A DNA stretch of 64,000 bases from Beta vulgaris subsp. vulgaris (Eukaryota > Streptophyta > Magnoliopsida > Caryophyllales > Amaranthaceae). Position numbers and translations under genes: made by a program. Below the pieces are notes generated by a model. It was not told the origin of the DNA and ran no database searches. It saw only the letters and a program-made list of their open reading frames with translations. The DNA lies in the NCBI RefSeq assembly GCF_026745355.1, contig NC_079205.1:52332283-52396282 (forward strand), given 5' to 3'. This document shows positions 12,101 to 23,065 of the stretch, piece after piece (position 1 is the stretch's first letter; every line of letters starts with the position of its first letter).

Positions 12101-13266
12101 CTTTTCTCTACATTTTCATCTCACCATAGAATTAATGTATAATATGATCTGTATTCTGTGTTTATGCCAATTGCTAACTGAAATATCAGCTATTGAACTC
12201 ATTGGTGGGTACCAGTTCCAAGCCTCTCGAAATCTTGATTATCATTTACACTTGTTCGTTTTCCTGTTATTAATCAATCAAAGTTCATCTTCGTCCCTTA
12301 ATTTCTCCATTTTAGCACTATAATATGTCCAAGCTAAGTTGATTCTTTGCATGATATAGTGTATTTAGACTCGAGTTGGCAATTCCATTGGTGGATTGGT
12401 TTCTTGATTGTTTTCTTGTCAAGTTCAGGTTCATAAAACATACCTGAAATTGTATGAAACCTAACTAATTACATAATAATATGAGACATATCAAGCGTGT
12501 GGTAACTCCACTCACCACATATCCACTAAAAGTCTCTTTGCTACACAACTCAAAGGGTAGAAGAAGAGTAATGGTTATAAACCTTTACACTCTTTCTTAT
12601 TCTTTCACTGTGGAACAAGAGACTCTTTACATTCTTTTGAAGCAAACTTTTGAGTTTCTTAAAAAATCCTTTATAAACTCCAACAACCTGTACAAAATAG
12701 CAACAGTTGCAACTCAAGGTTCTCACAATATGTACTATGTAAGACGTGGTCCCACATATTTTAACTCGTGGTGCACGAGGAAAAGGCCATGCATAGTGTT
12801 TGGTGAAGTGTGATGTGTGAACATGGGGCTCACTGATCATTGATCAATAATCACCATGATCCTAATTCATAAAGATGCCTCATCTGCTTGGCGAGTATCA
12901 AATTAATCCAATTTTTAGTTAAGAAAAATATTAACTTTCTCATTGAACATTAATCATAAGTTAATAATGTAGAGTGAATTAAATGTTAAAAAGTGTAAGG
13001 TAAGTCTATCTTATAATAATAGTAGTGTACTTAAACTTTTTGTCTAAAAAGACAGTTTTAACTTATATGAGCCCTTTTCTAAGTTAAAGATGTCGTCACT
13101 TTCAAGAGAAATGATCTCTTTAGGTCAAAAAGTTACCTCGTCTTACTATAAATTATTGGAGGATGATCTTATATGAGAAGTTGCAAATGTAAAATAGCGA
13201 GTCTTATATAAGTTCGTTTTACAATGATTATAATGCAAGTCCACTTTGCTTTTTATCTGTCTTATA
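12101..13266. other. Intergenic DNA, no gene seen
   Basis: Overlapping open frames on both strands at 12481-12840 have neither domain features nor biased composition and are probably repeat-derived. The rest is AT-rich without recognisable signals. Confidence 0.45.
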
Positions 13267-13619
13267 TGTTAGAGATTAATCTAGAAAATTTAGATGAAAA
13301 ATGTCAGAAAAATATCTAATGTGTATCTAGAATTGTCTTGTGAAAAATCTAAGATATTTGAACTTGAAAGAAAAATCTAGAAGTTAGGATACAACAATTA
13401 TAAATATGTAATATGTACATGAGCTCAAATGAGGGAGAGCCAAACAAAGTGAGCTCCACACAAAATATTAGGAAAGGTAGAAACAAAGGATTTTACCAAG
13501 GTTAATGAGAGACATGAGCTCTCACAAACACACTTGTACAATTAATTATAAATGAAAATTCAATTTTACGATACTATTCGGGTCCATCAAAACTTCCGTA
13601 TGCGCCACATATTCTATCA
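13267..13619 (+). repeat. 5' LTR of the non-autonomous element
   Basis: 353 bp, from TGTTAG to CTATCA. It contains TATAAATATG (about 13400), a plausible core promoter. Confidence 0.93.
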
Positions 13620-13632
13620 TGGTATCAGAGCC
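13620..13632 (+). promoter_or_regulatory. Primer-binding site (initiator tRNA-Met)
   Basis: TGGTATCAGAGCC immediately follows the 5' LTR. It is the standard plant minus-strand primer site complementary to the 3' end of initiator methionine tRNA. Confidence 0.93.
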
Positions 13633-13842
13633 GGAACGTGATAACGCCAACATCCGAGTAGCAAGAAGAAGATAGAAGATGCAAATTATCAAGTTGAAGG
13701 TTGAAGCAAGATAAAAGAAGTTGAGGTAAGTGTTAAATTTAAAGTATGTAGAAGAATTTAAATTAAAGGTGAAGATAAAAAAAAATGGTGAAGGGAAAAT
13801 TTGAAAATAAAGTGGAAAAGGATTAAAATGATAAGTTGGAGG

Positions 13843-14319
13843 GTTGATGACATGAGCATCAACAAAATGAAGTTAAAAATGGTAGGGAAAAGGCTAAAAC
13901 AAAGAGGAAGCTAATGACAAAGGCATTAGCAGAGTAGGTTGGTGACAAGAGCACCGACAGTTGGGAAGAAGAAGTAAAAAAAAAAAAAAAAAGATAAGAA
14001 AAAAAAGGAGAAAAAGAATATTGGAACTTGCTAATGACATCAGCATTAGCAGTGGTGGGTGGTGACATGAGCACCACAAGAAAGAAAAAAAAAGATTGAA
14101 GATTGAATGGTTGACAACATGGGTGTCAACATAATGATCAACAAAAATCAATGAAAAAAGGAGTTGTTGGTAACCTGAGTACCAACAAAGAAAAGGAGAT
14201 AAAGTGATAATTGGGGGAGCAAGTTGGTAACAAGGGCACCAACACAAAATGTTGAAAATCAACAATATGGGAAGAAAATGAAAGTGAACTTGGAGATAGT
14301 TGATGACAAGTGCATCAAC
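13843..14319 (+). repeat. Array of nine covarying hairpins
   Basis: Nine 19-21-nt inverted repeats: 13843-13863, 13910-13930, 13938-13958, 14030-14050, 14059-14077, 14110-14130, 14166-14186, 14223-14243 and 14299-14319. Each has a 6-7-bp stem and a 7-nt loop. Stems include GTTGATG/CATCAAC, GCTAATG/CATTAGC, GTTGGTG/CACCGAC (one G-U), GTTGACA/TGTCAAC and GTTGGTA/TACCAAC, so bases change in pairs. Loops stay close to ACAWGRG. Hairpins 2+3 and 4+5 form a duplicated pair. The spacers are A/G-rich. The eighth has an A-C mismatch next to the loop. Confidence 0.93.
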
Positions 14320-14385
14320 AAGACTTTGAAGAGACCTTTGGAAAAAGTATGATGAAGTACAAGAATTTTCAAGATTAAGGGGGAG

Positions 14386-14738
14386 TGTTAGAGATTAATC
14401 TAGAAAATTTAGATGAAAAATGTCAGAAAAATATCTAATGTGTATCTAGAATTGTCTTGTGAAAAATCTAAGATATTTGTACTTGAAAGAAAAATCTAGA
14501 AGTTAGGATACAACAACTATAAATATGTAATATGTACATGAGCTCAAATGAGGGAGAGCCAAACAAAGTGAGCTCCACACAAAATATTAGGAAAGGTAGA
14601 AACAAAGGATTTTACCAAGGTTAATGAGAGACATGAGCTCTCACAAACACACTTGTACAATTAATTATAAATGAAAATTCAATTTTACGATACTATTCGG
14701 GTCCATCAAAACTTCCGTATGCGCCACATATTCTATCA
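14386..14738 (+). repeat. 3' LTR of the non-autonomous element
   Basis: 353 bp, nearly identical to the 5' LTR; preceded by the polypurine tract and followed by the TTATA duplication. Confidence 0.93.
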
Positions 14739-15000
14739 TTATAATGTTACATTAGTATGTGAGATTTGATTTTTGATCACAAAATCCATTTTGTATACTT
14801 AAGTTCGATTATCTTTACTTGGGTCATTTGTGCAAGAGGTTTTATGAAGTTTGTACATTTATATACATATTACATTGCAATTAAAACAATAATTTATTCT
14901 TATTAAATACTTTTGTTTAATAATAGATGTATCATATCGACTTTTTACACTATTTGAATATCAATTTTGACCATCTTTACTTACTAATATATAAAAATAA

Positions 15001-16282
15001 GTGAAAGTATTGGGTCAGACCGTCTGACCCAATACTTTTGGTCGGACGACTCCCTCTTTGGACTTTCTTCTTCTCAAAACAGTAGAAAAATTACCGGTAA
15101 GTATCAGAAGGAGCAATTTTGCCAATAAAAGGAACAAAAGAAGATTCAAAATGAAACTGAATTTCCATATAAAAATCCCTCATTGTTCTCAAAACAGAAA
15201 GAAGTCGAGGAAGCAACGACGCCATTTAGACCAAGCAGATAAATGATGATGTTGAACAAGTATTCTAGAAACTTTCAATTTATGACGACAAAGCGCATCT
15301 TGTAGTGGATTCCACCTAGAAGAATTCTGTAACGACACGTCATTTGCTAATCTTCACAATAGATTCGAGAGTTTGGAGGAGAGAGAGTGGGAGTGAGACA
15401 TAGCAGTTGGTGTGAGGTAGGAGTAGAGAAGAAGATAGTAATAATTTGGTGAGAGATTACTTGACTTTCAGTTGGTGTGTAAATTCTTTCCCTAAACTGT
15501 GTTGACGGCTCTTCTTCTCCCTTTCATTCCTCATCCCTTCTCGGGCAAGCAGTTGTCACTCGGGGCCACTCTGTCAACTAGTAACGGAAAGAAGCTCTTA
15601 AACTATAGGAGAAAGCTATTCTCCCTAAGTCGAATCGGTGGAATGAATCAGCGCTTCCCGATACGGCATGCAGCTAGCTGGCTGAACCGATCTATCTTAC
15701 TAAGATATTGAAACCGTCGATTCAGGTGGAGAGAGAGTGGAATCCTTGGCTGGTATTTGATCGCTAGTTGGTTCGGATAAAGATCTTGCTTTGGTTCGGC
15801 TTGGAACCTCGACGTGCTACCTACTAATGGTATCGAATAAAGGTTCTTAGCTGCCGTTGCTTGGGCGCTAGGGATTGGTCCTGATGGCAAGGATTCACTT
15901 TCTTGCTTTGAGCTCCCTGGGAATGGAAATGCGGATGCAGAGGCTGCCTCCCAAGCATTTGATCCTGGAACAGAAGACATTAGATCCAGCTTTGGGCTCA
16001 GTACCTCCATTAGGTCACTGACTCCCATTTCCGTTGATTGGACAACCGGCCTTAACGGCGCTCCCTTATTAGCTTGTGTTGTTTTTCTTTTATTTGGTCT
16101 TCTGAATTCTTTCAGTTGGTGTGTAAATTCTTTCAGCTTGTGTTGTTTTTCTTTCATTTGGTCTTCTGAACAAAAATTGAAACCAACTGGAAAAAAAATT
16201 GAAACCAACTAAAAAAAATTGAAACCAACTAAAAGTCGTCCGACCAAATATTATGGTCGGACGAGTCTGACACAATACATTC
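15001..16282. mobile_element. Non-autonomous Mutator-like element with organelle-like cargo
   Basis: An 11-bp duplication TATAAAAATAA (14990-15000, 16283-16293) flanks terminal inverted repeats of roughly 45-50 bp. The left repeat contains GTATTGGGTCAGAC and TTGGTCGGACGAC; the right contains their inverse. The left repeat holds a perfect 29-bp palindrome (15007-15035); the right holds TCGTCCGACC/GGTCGGACGA (16236-16264). There is no transposase. A segment of about 36 bp is duplicated near the right end (16072-16107, 16134-16169) and a related segment lies near 15468. Confidence 0.8.
15480..16080. other. Captured segment of mitochondrial-like character
   Basis: This part has clearly higher GC than its surroundings and a word style I associate with plant mitochondrial intergenic DNA (for example GAATGAATCAGCGCTTCCCG at 15642). 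A minus-strand frame (15648-16208) is open but matches nothing I recognise. The mitochondrial origin is inference from composition only. Confidence 0.45.
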
Positions 16283-16650
16283 TATAAAAATAAATGTCAT
16301 AATTCTAATTTTTTTTAATGGGTTAATCCCAATGTAAATCTTTAAAATAATATATATTTTTTTTAAATAACATATAGTTGAAGATATTAATGGTCAAAGA
16401 TGTACATCGACAAATATGCCTAATCAATATAATGTATCTTACCATTGTCAAAAAAATAAAAAAAATATGATATATCTATTAAAAAATACAAAAAATACTC
16501 CATCCGTTTCGAATTAAATGCAAAAAAAAATATATTATGTCCCATAAATAATACCTCTTTGTTGCATTTAATTTAAAATGGAGAAATTATATTGTTAAAA
16601 AGAATTGCTTGTCTCTATATAAAACAAACCACTATCCTAAAAGACGATTT
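16283..16650. other. AT-rich spacer between two Mutator-like elements
   Basis: Contains a short Stowaway-like inverted repeat (about 16498-16582, ends CTCCATCCGTTTC and AAAATGGAG). No gene is seen. Confidence 0.45.
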
Positions 16651-17436
16651 GAGAGCACTCATGGTACACCCGGGTGTACCATGAGCATGGTACACCCAGG
16701 TATTTTTGTAATAAATTACAACTTCAGGGGCACGTTTGTAATTCTGCGTACTCTCTCCTCTTCCTCTTCCGCGTGCTTTCACTGCCATTTTTCCGGCAAT
16801 GCTGCTCATTTCCGACGGGATGTGTGACGACAGCGGTGATCCGTTCAAATCTTCGTCATTTTTGTCGTCGTTGTTGTTTCAGGACTCATTTCTCTCAATT
16901 CTTTCTCTCTCTCTTTCTCGCTCTTCTTTCTCGCCGGAAACATAGAAATCAAAACTTCCACGATCTGAAATTCGCGAGATGGTGATGATGAGGCGACTGA
17001 AATTCCATGATCTGAAAGTCGACAGATCTGAAATTCGCGAAACAAAAATAAACAAGTTGAAATTCGTCGATTTGTTGTTCATTTGTTCAATTGATCTGTT
17101 GTTGTTGTTGTTGTTCTGTTGTTGTTGTTTCAATAGTTCTCTCTCTCCTTCTTCCTTCCAAACACAACAATGGAAATTTAAAATTCGCGAAAAAAAAAAA
17201 AATTCCAGATCTGAAATTGAGGAAAAAGATGATGAACAAATGACAAAGTTTGCTCGTTTGGGTAAAAGTGTGCTCATTTTCTTAAATGAGTAAATGCTTG
17301 TTCATTTGTTCATTTTGTTCATTTTATTCATTTGCTCATTTACTCATTTGCTCATTTTGCTCATTTGCTGAAAATAGCCTTGGGTGTACCATGCTACCAT
17401 GAGCATGGTACACCCAGGTCTACTATAAAGATTCTC
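16651..17436. mobile_element. Non-autonomous Mutator-like element upstream of mevalonate kinase
   Basis: A 9-bp duplication AGACGATTT (16642-16650, 17437-17445) flanks inverted ends of about 40 bp starting GAGA. The left end carries a perfect 24-bp palindrome (16660-16683) built of CATGGTACACCC and its complement, then another copy at 16686-16697. The right end carries GGGTGTACCATG (17382-17393) and CATGGTACACCC (17404-17415). The interior repeats GATCTGAAATTCGCGA-like words and ends in a low-complexity (TCATTTGCT)n tract. It may be captured gene leader sequence, but no transposase or conserved protein is visible. Confidence 0.85.
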
Positions 17437-17476
17437 AGACGATTTCGCTACCTTATGCCGTGGAGTCCTCGTGGGT

Positions 17477-17484
17477 TATATAAC
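17477..17484 (+). promoter_or_regulatory. Putative TATA box of mevalonate kinase
   Basis: TATATAAC lies about 180 bp before the start codon and about 30 bp after the Mutator-like target duplication. A repeated word CCTCGTGGGTT brackets it (17468, 17499). Confidence 0.5.
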
Positions 17485-17661
17485 CAAATAAAATAAACCT
17501 CGTGGGTTGCACTTGCATTTTGCATTTGAAGAAGTATATTTATCAGACAAACGAAGCGTAAGTGCGTAACAGGAAAAACAACCTTGTGAGTTGTGATTTC
17601 CATTTTCATATTCTCTCTCTAAACTCTAAAACTCTGAAGTCAAAATCATAGTGAAACCAAA

Positions 17662-20600
17662 ATGGGGAGAACGAGAACGGAGGTAACAGCAAGAGCTCCC
17701 GGAAAAATCATACTTTCCGGCGAACACGCCGTCGTTCATGGATCCACCGCCGTCGCTTCCTCCATCAATCTCTACACTTCCGTCTCACTCCGCTTTTCTT
17801 CCGGTAACTTTTTTTTCCTTCTTTCTTTCTCTCTCTCTCTCCTTCATCTTCATTTTACCTTTTTTTTAGCATAACGTCATTTGTTTTTCCTCAATTTTAT
17901 CGTTGTTTTCTCTTCCTTTTGCTTTAAATTGCTGCTTAGTAATGATATCTGCCTTAATTGTTGAGCTGATTCACATTTGGGAAATCACATTAACATAAGG
18001 CTTAATTGCTAATACCAAAGATTTATTCGTTTTATAGGTGCTTCATTTCAACTTGCACACTTTTTTTTTTTTGTAGAATTTTTAACTTGCACACTTACCC
18101 CAACAACATTGATCATTAATTATCTATAAGTACAAAGTTATATAAAAAAATAGATAATTGCCAGGGTTGGTTGTCCATGCAATTACGGCGATGGAATAGG
18201 CCCCAAAAATATAAGGGTCCCAAAATATATTTATATTTAATTGTTTGAAGATTAGACAAAAGAAAACATTTGGATCAATAGTAAAAGTATAAGGGAAGGA
18301 ATAACGAGAACATGAAATTCATCAAAGTTATGTTTTTTTAACCTTTTGAAGGTAGTCGCCATTAACCAGCTGTAAATACGAATCTTATAAATTTTTTTTT
18401 GAACTACAAATGAAGGGCCCACTTAAGGAAATTGTACAGGGTCTCCATTATTTTTGCTCATATTTGCCCCACCCCTGGATAATTTAACAAGATCATGTAT
18501 GTTAACATTAGCATAATGTAGAAAAATATGAGCAAATAGAGTTAGTGTTAGTGAATAGTACAAAGTCAGAGTGGAGCATCTATTTAAAAGTAGAGGGACT
18601 AGTTGTTTTCTTCATTATGAGATTTATAAGTTTGTCAAGAACATAAGCTGATTTTACTGATACGGTAAGGTTGATTTAAGTTTTTTAGAAGGCTTTGAGA
18701 ATCGCGCTCCAGGCTCCACCGTGGAACATTAAGGGATTTCATATTGTTGGTATACAAGGATAATTATTTGTGAATGTTGGATCTAATGATCCAGTTCCCA
18801 GAGATTGGTCAAGGTTTAATTTAATGTTGGGTATGTCTAGTCTCTTTTGATGCTTTGAAAGCTATGTTTGTATGCTTTCTCAAAGACGTCCAATTTATCA
18901 ATTAAGGATAGACTGCTACGAAGTATTTTTGAAAAATCTAGATTACTCTACTGAATTGAAGGTCTCAACTCTCTTGGCGGTGTAGTTCATAGTTGTATTC
19001 ATTTCTGTATTATAGGCCGTGTTGAATATTGATACTTCCTTTTGCTATGCTTGGAGATGTTCTATATTGGTTGAGTCTTACATGTGTCCAAAGGTTCTAA
19101 CACTTCCTTTTTTTCTAGAATTTTTCTCACCATCTTTCGAAATATATGGTTTTCGATAGTGCACTCAAACTTCTTCCACTCACGACATGTTGCTAATGCC
19201 CTCATGTTTTAATTTTGTCAAATACATTAGACTTTTAGGGATTATATCATGTGATTGTCTTGCTTTTGTACAGATAGTGAGAATGTGCTTAAGCTTGAGC
19301 TCAAGGACATGGAACTAGAGTTTTCCTGGCCAATAGAGAGACTTAAACAAGTACTGCCAGATTTTGACAGTCCATCACCTTCAGCACCTAAATCTTGTTC
19401 AACAGATTCGCTTAAGTCCATAGCATCACTCCTAGAAGAGCAAAATATTCCAGAAGCTAAAATAACATTGGCTTCTGGAGTGTCTGCCTTTCTCTGGCTA
19501 TACACTTGCATCCATGGGTATGTCTTGGTGAATTTGTCTTCTTACTTCCGATTTTTCGCTAGAGAAATTCGTTTTCTGAATGCAATCCATTCCCTATTTT
19601 AACTTCATTAAAAGTTGTGCACAATTTTAAGAATATATAAGCTAATGCAACTTTTTACCGAAAATTAGTTGATACAAATTCAAAGACGACAATTTTAGTG
19701 CATCGATAATTTAAACAACAGACTATGATATGATATGGAATGAGAAAATTTTGTTAAGCGGCCCTTAAGTATGGTACACAGGGAGTTACAATGTTTGTCG
19801 TTGGCCTGTCTTGATGTTTTTGAATCAAGTGTCGTATTCTCAATGCCCTTATATTGTGTTTCTTTAGTATATATAGCATTTATAAGTTGTTTCCTTCCTC
19901 ATATAATTTTGTATTCCTTATCTTTGATTTATCAGGTACAAACCTGCAATAGTGACTCTGACATCTGAACTTCCTCTAGGCGCTGGCTTAGGCTCATCTG
20001 CTGCATTTTGTGTGTCACTTTCTGGAGCCCTTCTTGCATTGTCAAAGTGTTGTGAGCTTGACTACAACCAGCAGAGTTGGGTAGCTTTAAAGGATAGTGA
20101 GCTCGACCTTGTAAATAAATGGGCTTTTGAAGGCGAAAAGATAATTCATGGAAAGCCATCTGGGATCGACAACACAGTAAGCACCTATGGTATGCCATTC
20201 TATTCAAGGCGTATTTTGTTTGCCAAATTTCCTGCCGTGTATACTTTTGATAGAAGCTTATCAAATAACATAATTTTCATATCTAAAGTTTCCATGCATT
20301 TGCTTGCCTCCTTTATCCACTAAAATATTGTTAATTGCTGTCATCATTTTTTTTTAGTAAAGATTTATAAAACTGATCATAACAAAAATGGTGCGTGTGC
20401 TGAAAGGTTAACAGATATGTCTGTTTATCCAATCGTTAACATATTTACCTCCTGAATATGTAGAGAACTTATAGCAAACCTTCAACATACATGGGTGGAA
20501 GTGTACTCTGTGTCTCTGAGCTGAAATTTCTGCATTGCCTATCATGTCAGTTCTTAATTCGAAGCATAAAAGATGCTGAATATATTTGAAGTTCTTGGAA

Positions 20601-22634
20601 AGCTTTAACATATTATTTAATTGTTGTGGAGAGCCCTCGGTTACGAAGCACTTTCAAAATTTAGAGTATGTGGCAATGAGCCAATGACCACAGGAAAAGA
20701 AGCAATTTAAAGCTTTGAAGATGCAATGAAGATCAAGCAAACAAACACGACATGATATCATGACATGACAAGATTGGGGCATCCCATTTCATTATTTATT
20801 TTCAAGTAGTCTAGTGTGACTCTAGAAATTTAGAGTCTTCTTCTCAAATCCCACTTTCTTTGATCTCAATGAAGTCAAAATCTATTGATCTCATGGCGCG
20901 GTTGGTGGGCGGTAATAAATGTTGGTGACGAATTCATAGATATTTTGTGAAGAAAATCTCAAGCTAATGTCCATGGTAGATTGGTAATGCTTGTCATTTT
21001 TTTCATTACAAATTTTCATACCATCCATTACCAATTTAGATGTGGTATCAGGTGGTAATTTTAGATTATAATTGACTTAAGTGCAATGGATGATTAAAGC
21101 AGACCGTCACTGTGTATTGATTAAGAATCAGTTGGAAACCACCTATGTAGATACCCATGGTTTTTGACAAAGGTATGGGGCAGTCCCATACTAATAGTCG
21201 GTACTAAAGGTGACTTGGTACACACTATTGCTTGACATTGTTTTCGGTTTGTTAAATGATAATGTGGCTATAGACTATAGTACAGTTGAATGTCCTAGCG
21301 ACCTAGCCTAAGCGTTTCACATTGACACGCTGATCTACTTTCAATTCAGTTCCCTCTATATGAGACTATGTGTTACCGGAATCGGTAGTATGTAGAACTC
21401 GTGTTAGTGATCTAAATTAACTAAAGTCATTTGTCTATGTCATGATGTCAATGTGTCATGTTCTAACTCAAACATTTAGGTATACATTGTCATGTCATCT
21501 TTTGATTCACAAAAACTAACATAATATGTCAACATTGTATATTGGAGGCAAAAGAAGTCGAACATTAAGCAGAAATTCTTTAAAACATGCACGCTTTACA
21601 ATGTCTATAAACAACTTCCACAGATTTACTGAGGCCTTGGTATGGTGTCAGAAATTCTAACTTACTCCTTGAAGCACCACTTATGATATATGATTTTATT
21701 GCACAGGAAATATGATACAGTTCAGGTCAGGAGAACTCACACGAATGAAGACGAGTATGCCACTAAAAATGCTCATAACAAATACCAAGGTTGGGAGAAA
21801 CACAAAAGCATTAGTTGCTGGTGTCTCCGAGAGGACACTGCACCATCCTAATGCGATGGCTTCTGTTTTTGATGCTGTTGATTCTATCAGCAAGGAGTTG
21901 TCTACTATCATACAGACACCAGCTCCTAATGAGATTGCGGTGACTGAAAAAGAAGAGAAGTTGGAAGAACTGATGGAAATGAACCAGGGCTTGCTTCAGT
22001 GTATGGGAGTGAGCCATGTTTCAATAGAGACTGTTCTCCGAACAACTCTTAAATACAAGTTACGTTCCAAACTGACAGGAGCTGGTGGTGGAGGCTGTGT
22101 ATTGACACTGTTACCAACCCGTATCCTTTCAAACATTATAATTTCTTGATTTGCCTACATACTTGCACCATCTGGTATTTCTTAAGTTAGTACTTCCTCC
22201 ATCCATAATTATCTTTCTACTTTCCGTTCACTTAATTGGTATATAGTTTTGCGAGATATGTCAAATGTGTTTTGATGTTCTATTTCCAAAATAACAATCT
22301 CCTCTAATAAGTATATCATTGAAGTTATTAATGTTCAAAAATGTGCATGGAAATCTATTGAAAACCAAATGGGAAGGAGATTATAGGACGGAGAGAGTAC
22401 CACCCTAATTTAAGTTTAATTCTTACTTTGGCATTGTTAACTAAATGTCTAAATTCTTAGTTCTTTTTACCATAGTTCAAATGTCCTTTTTCCTTGACCA
22501 TGTACTCAGTTTTGTCAAACATTGTGGTTGATAAAGTAGTTGCTGAGTTAGAATCCTGCGGCTTCGAATGCTTCATAGCTGGAATTGGTGGCAATGGCTT
22601 GGAGGTATGCTTCAACGATTCTACCCAAACTTGA
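17662..22634 (+). CDS. MVK: Mevalonate kinase
   Basis: Five exons: 17662-17803, 19274-19517, 19936-20189, 21707-22120 and 22510-22634, giving 392 residues, in the family range. It phosphorylates mevalonate with ATP to 5-phosphomevalonate, in the cytosolic mevalonate pathway to sterols and sesquiterpenes. The three GHMP-kinase motifs are present: [18 protein letters not shown] (residues 10-27), [11 protein letters not shown] (142-152, the ATP-binding loop) and [11 protein letters not shown] (335-345). The catalytic aspartate lies in [11 protein letters not shown] at D207, and K15 and S149 match the lysine and serine of the animal enzyme. There is no targeting peptide. Intron 1 carries a hAT-like insertion and intron 4 a Stowaway MITE. 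Intron 3 (1.5 kb) shows no coding. The gene looks intact. A Mutator-like element ends 225 bp before the ATG. Confidence 0.95.
18162..18477. mobile_element. Short hAT-like element in MVK intron 1
   Basis: The ends CAGGGTTGG and CCACCCCTG are inverted. The flanks GATAATTG (18153-18160) and GATAATTT (18478-18485) look like a slightly decayed 8-bp duplication. No coding. Confidence 0.5.
22193..22397. mobile_element. Stowaway MITE in MVK intron 4
   Basis: TA-flanked ends CTTCCTCCATCC and GGACGGAGAGAG with inverted similarity of about 25 bp. Confidence 0.7.
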
Positions 22635-23065
22635 GCGATGAATATCCGTGTACTATTTTGAGTCTTTAACTTGGTTGTTGAATTATGTTGATTGTACTAG
22701 TTTAAGTCATTCTTTCCGAGTGTACAATATGTATGTACATTAATATCATTATTGTAGCCTGCATGCTTATTCTTCTACCTTGGGTAAAAGTTTCTTTAAA
22801 CCTTCATGTATGAGAACCTGGATGTGGGAGATAGGTCTTAAATGTATTCCTTGTGTTCTTTACACCAGATAAAACATAAAGCTTTTATTACCATTATGTA
22901 CTGTTGGTACAGAGTTTCAGAAGGTACATTAACACACACACACACACACACACACAGTTACAAGAAAGAAACTCGGGAAGACTACTTAACCATGGATGCC
23001 ATCTTAAGGTTTATGCTCACTTTGCTGCAGTCCCGGGAAATAGAAAAACATCATTTAGAAAATTT
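22635..23065. other. Convergent 3' region between MVK and the first reductase
   Basis: 3' UTR-like AT-rich DNA shared by two converging genes. It holds a CA microsatellite at 22932-22956. No other gene is visible. Confidence 0.6.
22932..22956. repeat. (AC)n microsatellite
   Basis: About 12 uninterrupted AC units. Confidence 0.95.

Larger units (their letters stand above)
13267..14738 (+). mobile_element. Non-autonomous LTR retrotransposon without coding capacity
   Basis: Two 353-bp LTRs (13267-13619 and 14386-14738) begin TGTTAGAGATTAATC and end TTCTATCA. I noted only two differences between them, so the insertion is young. The 5-bp duplication TTATA flanks it (13262-13266, 14739-14743). 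A primer-binding site for initiator tRNA-Met and a polypurine tract (AAGGGGGAG, to 14385) frame an interior of about 766 bp. The interior encodes no gag or pol; instead it holds nine short hairpins. It resembles TRIM/SMART-type elements that move with enzymes supplied by a relative. Confidence 0.93.

Noticed and set aside
12481..12840. Overlapping open frames of about 100 codons on both strands
   Set aside because: No motif, no splice context, and both strands equally open. Not supported as a gene.
13894..14265. Minus-strand open frame of 123 codons across the hairpin array
   Set aside because: Its composition mirrors the A/G-rich spacers and hairpins, it overlaps another unrelated frame, and it lacks any domain. 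It is an artefact of the repeat structure.
15648..16208. 186-codon minus-strand frame inside the Mutator-like element
   Set aside because: It runs through a captured segment and through duplicated terminal sequence, with no recognisable domain.
16615..17293. Several 70-130-codon frames on both strands in the second Mutator-like element
   Set aside because: They arise from low-complexity GAA/TTC, GTTGTT and TCATTTG repeats; no conserved protein.
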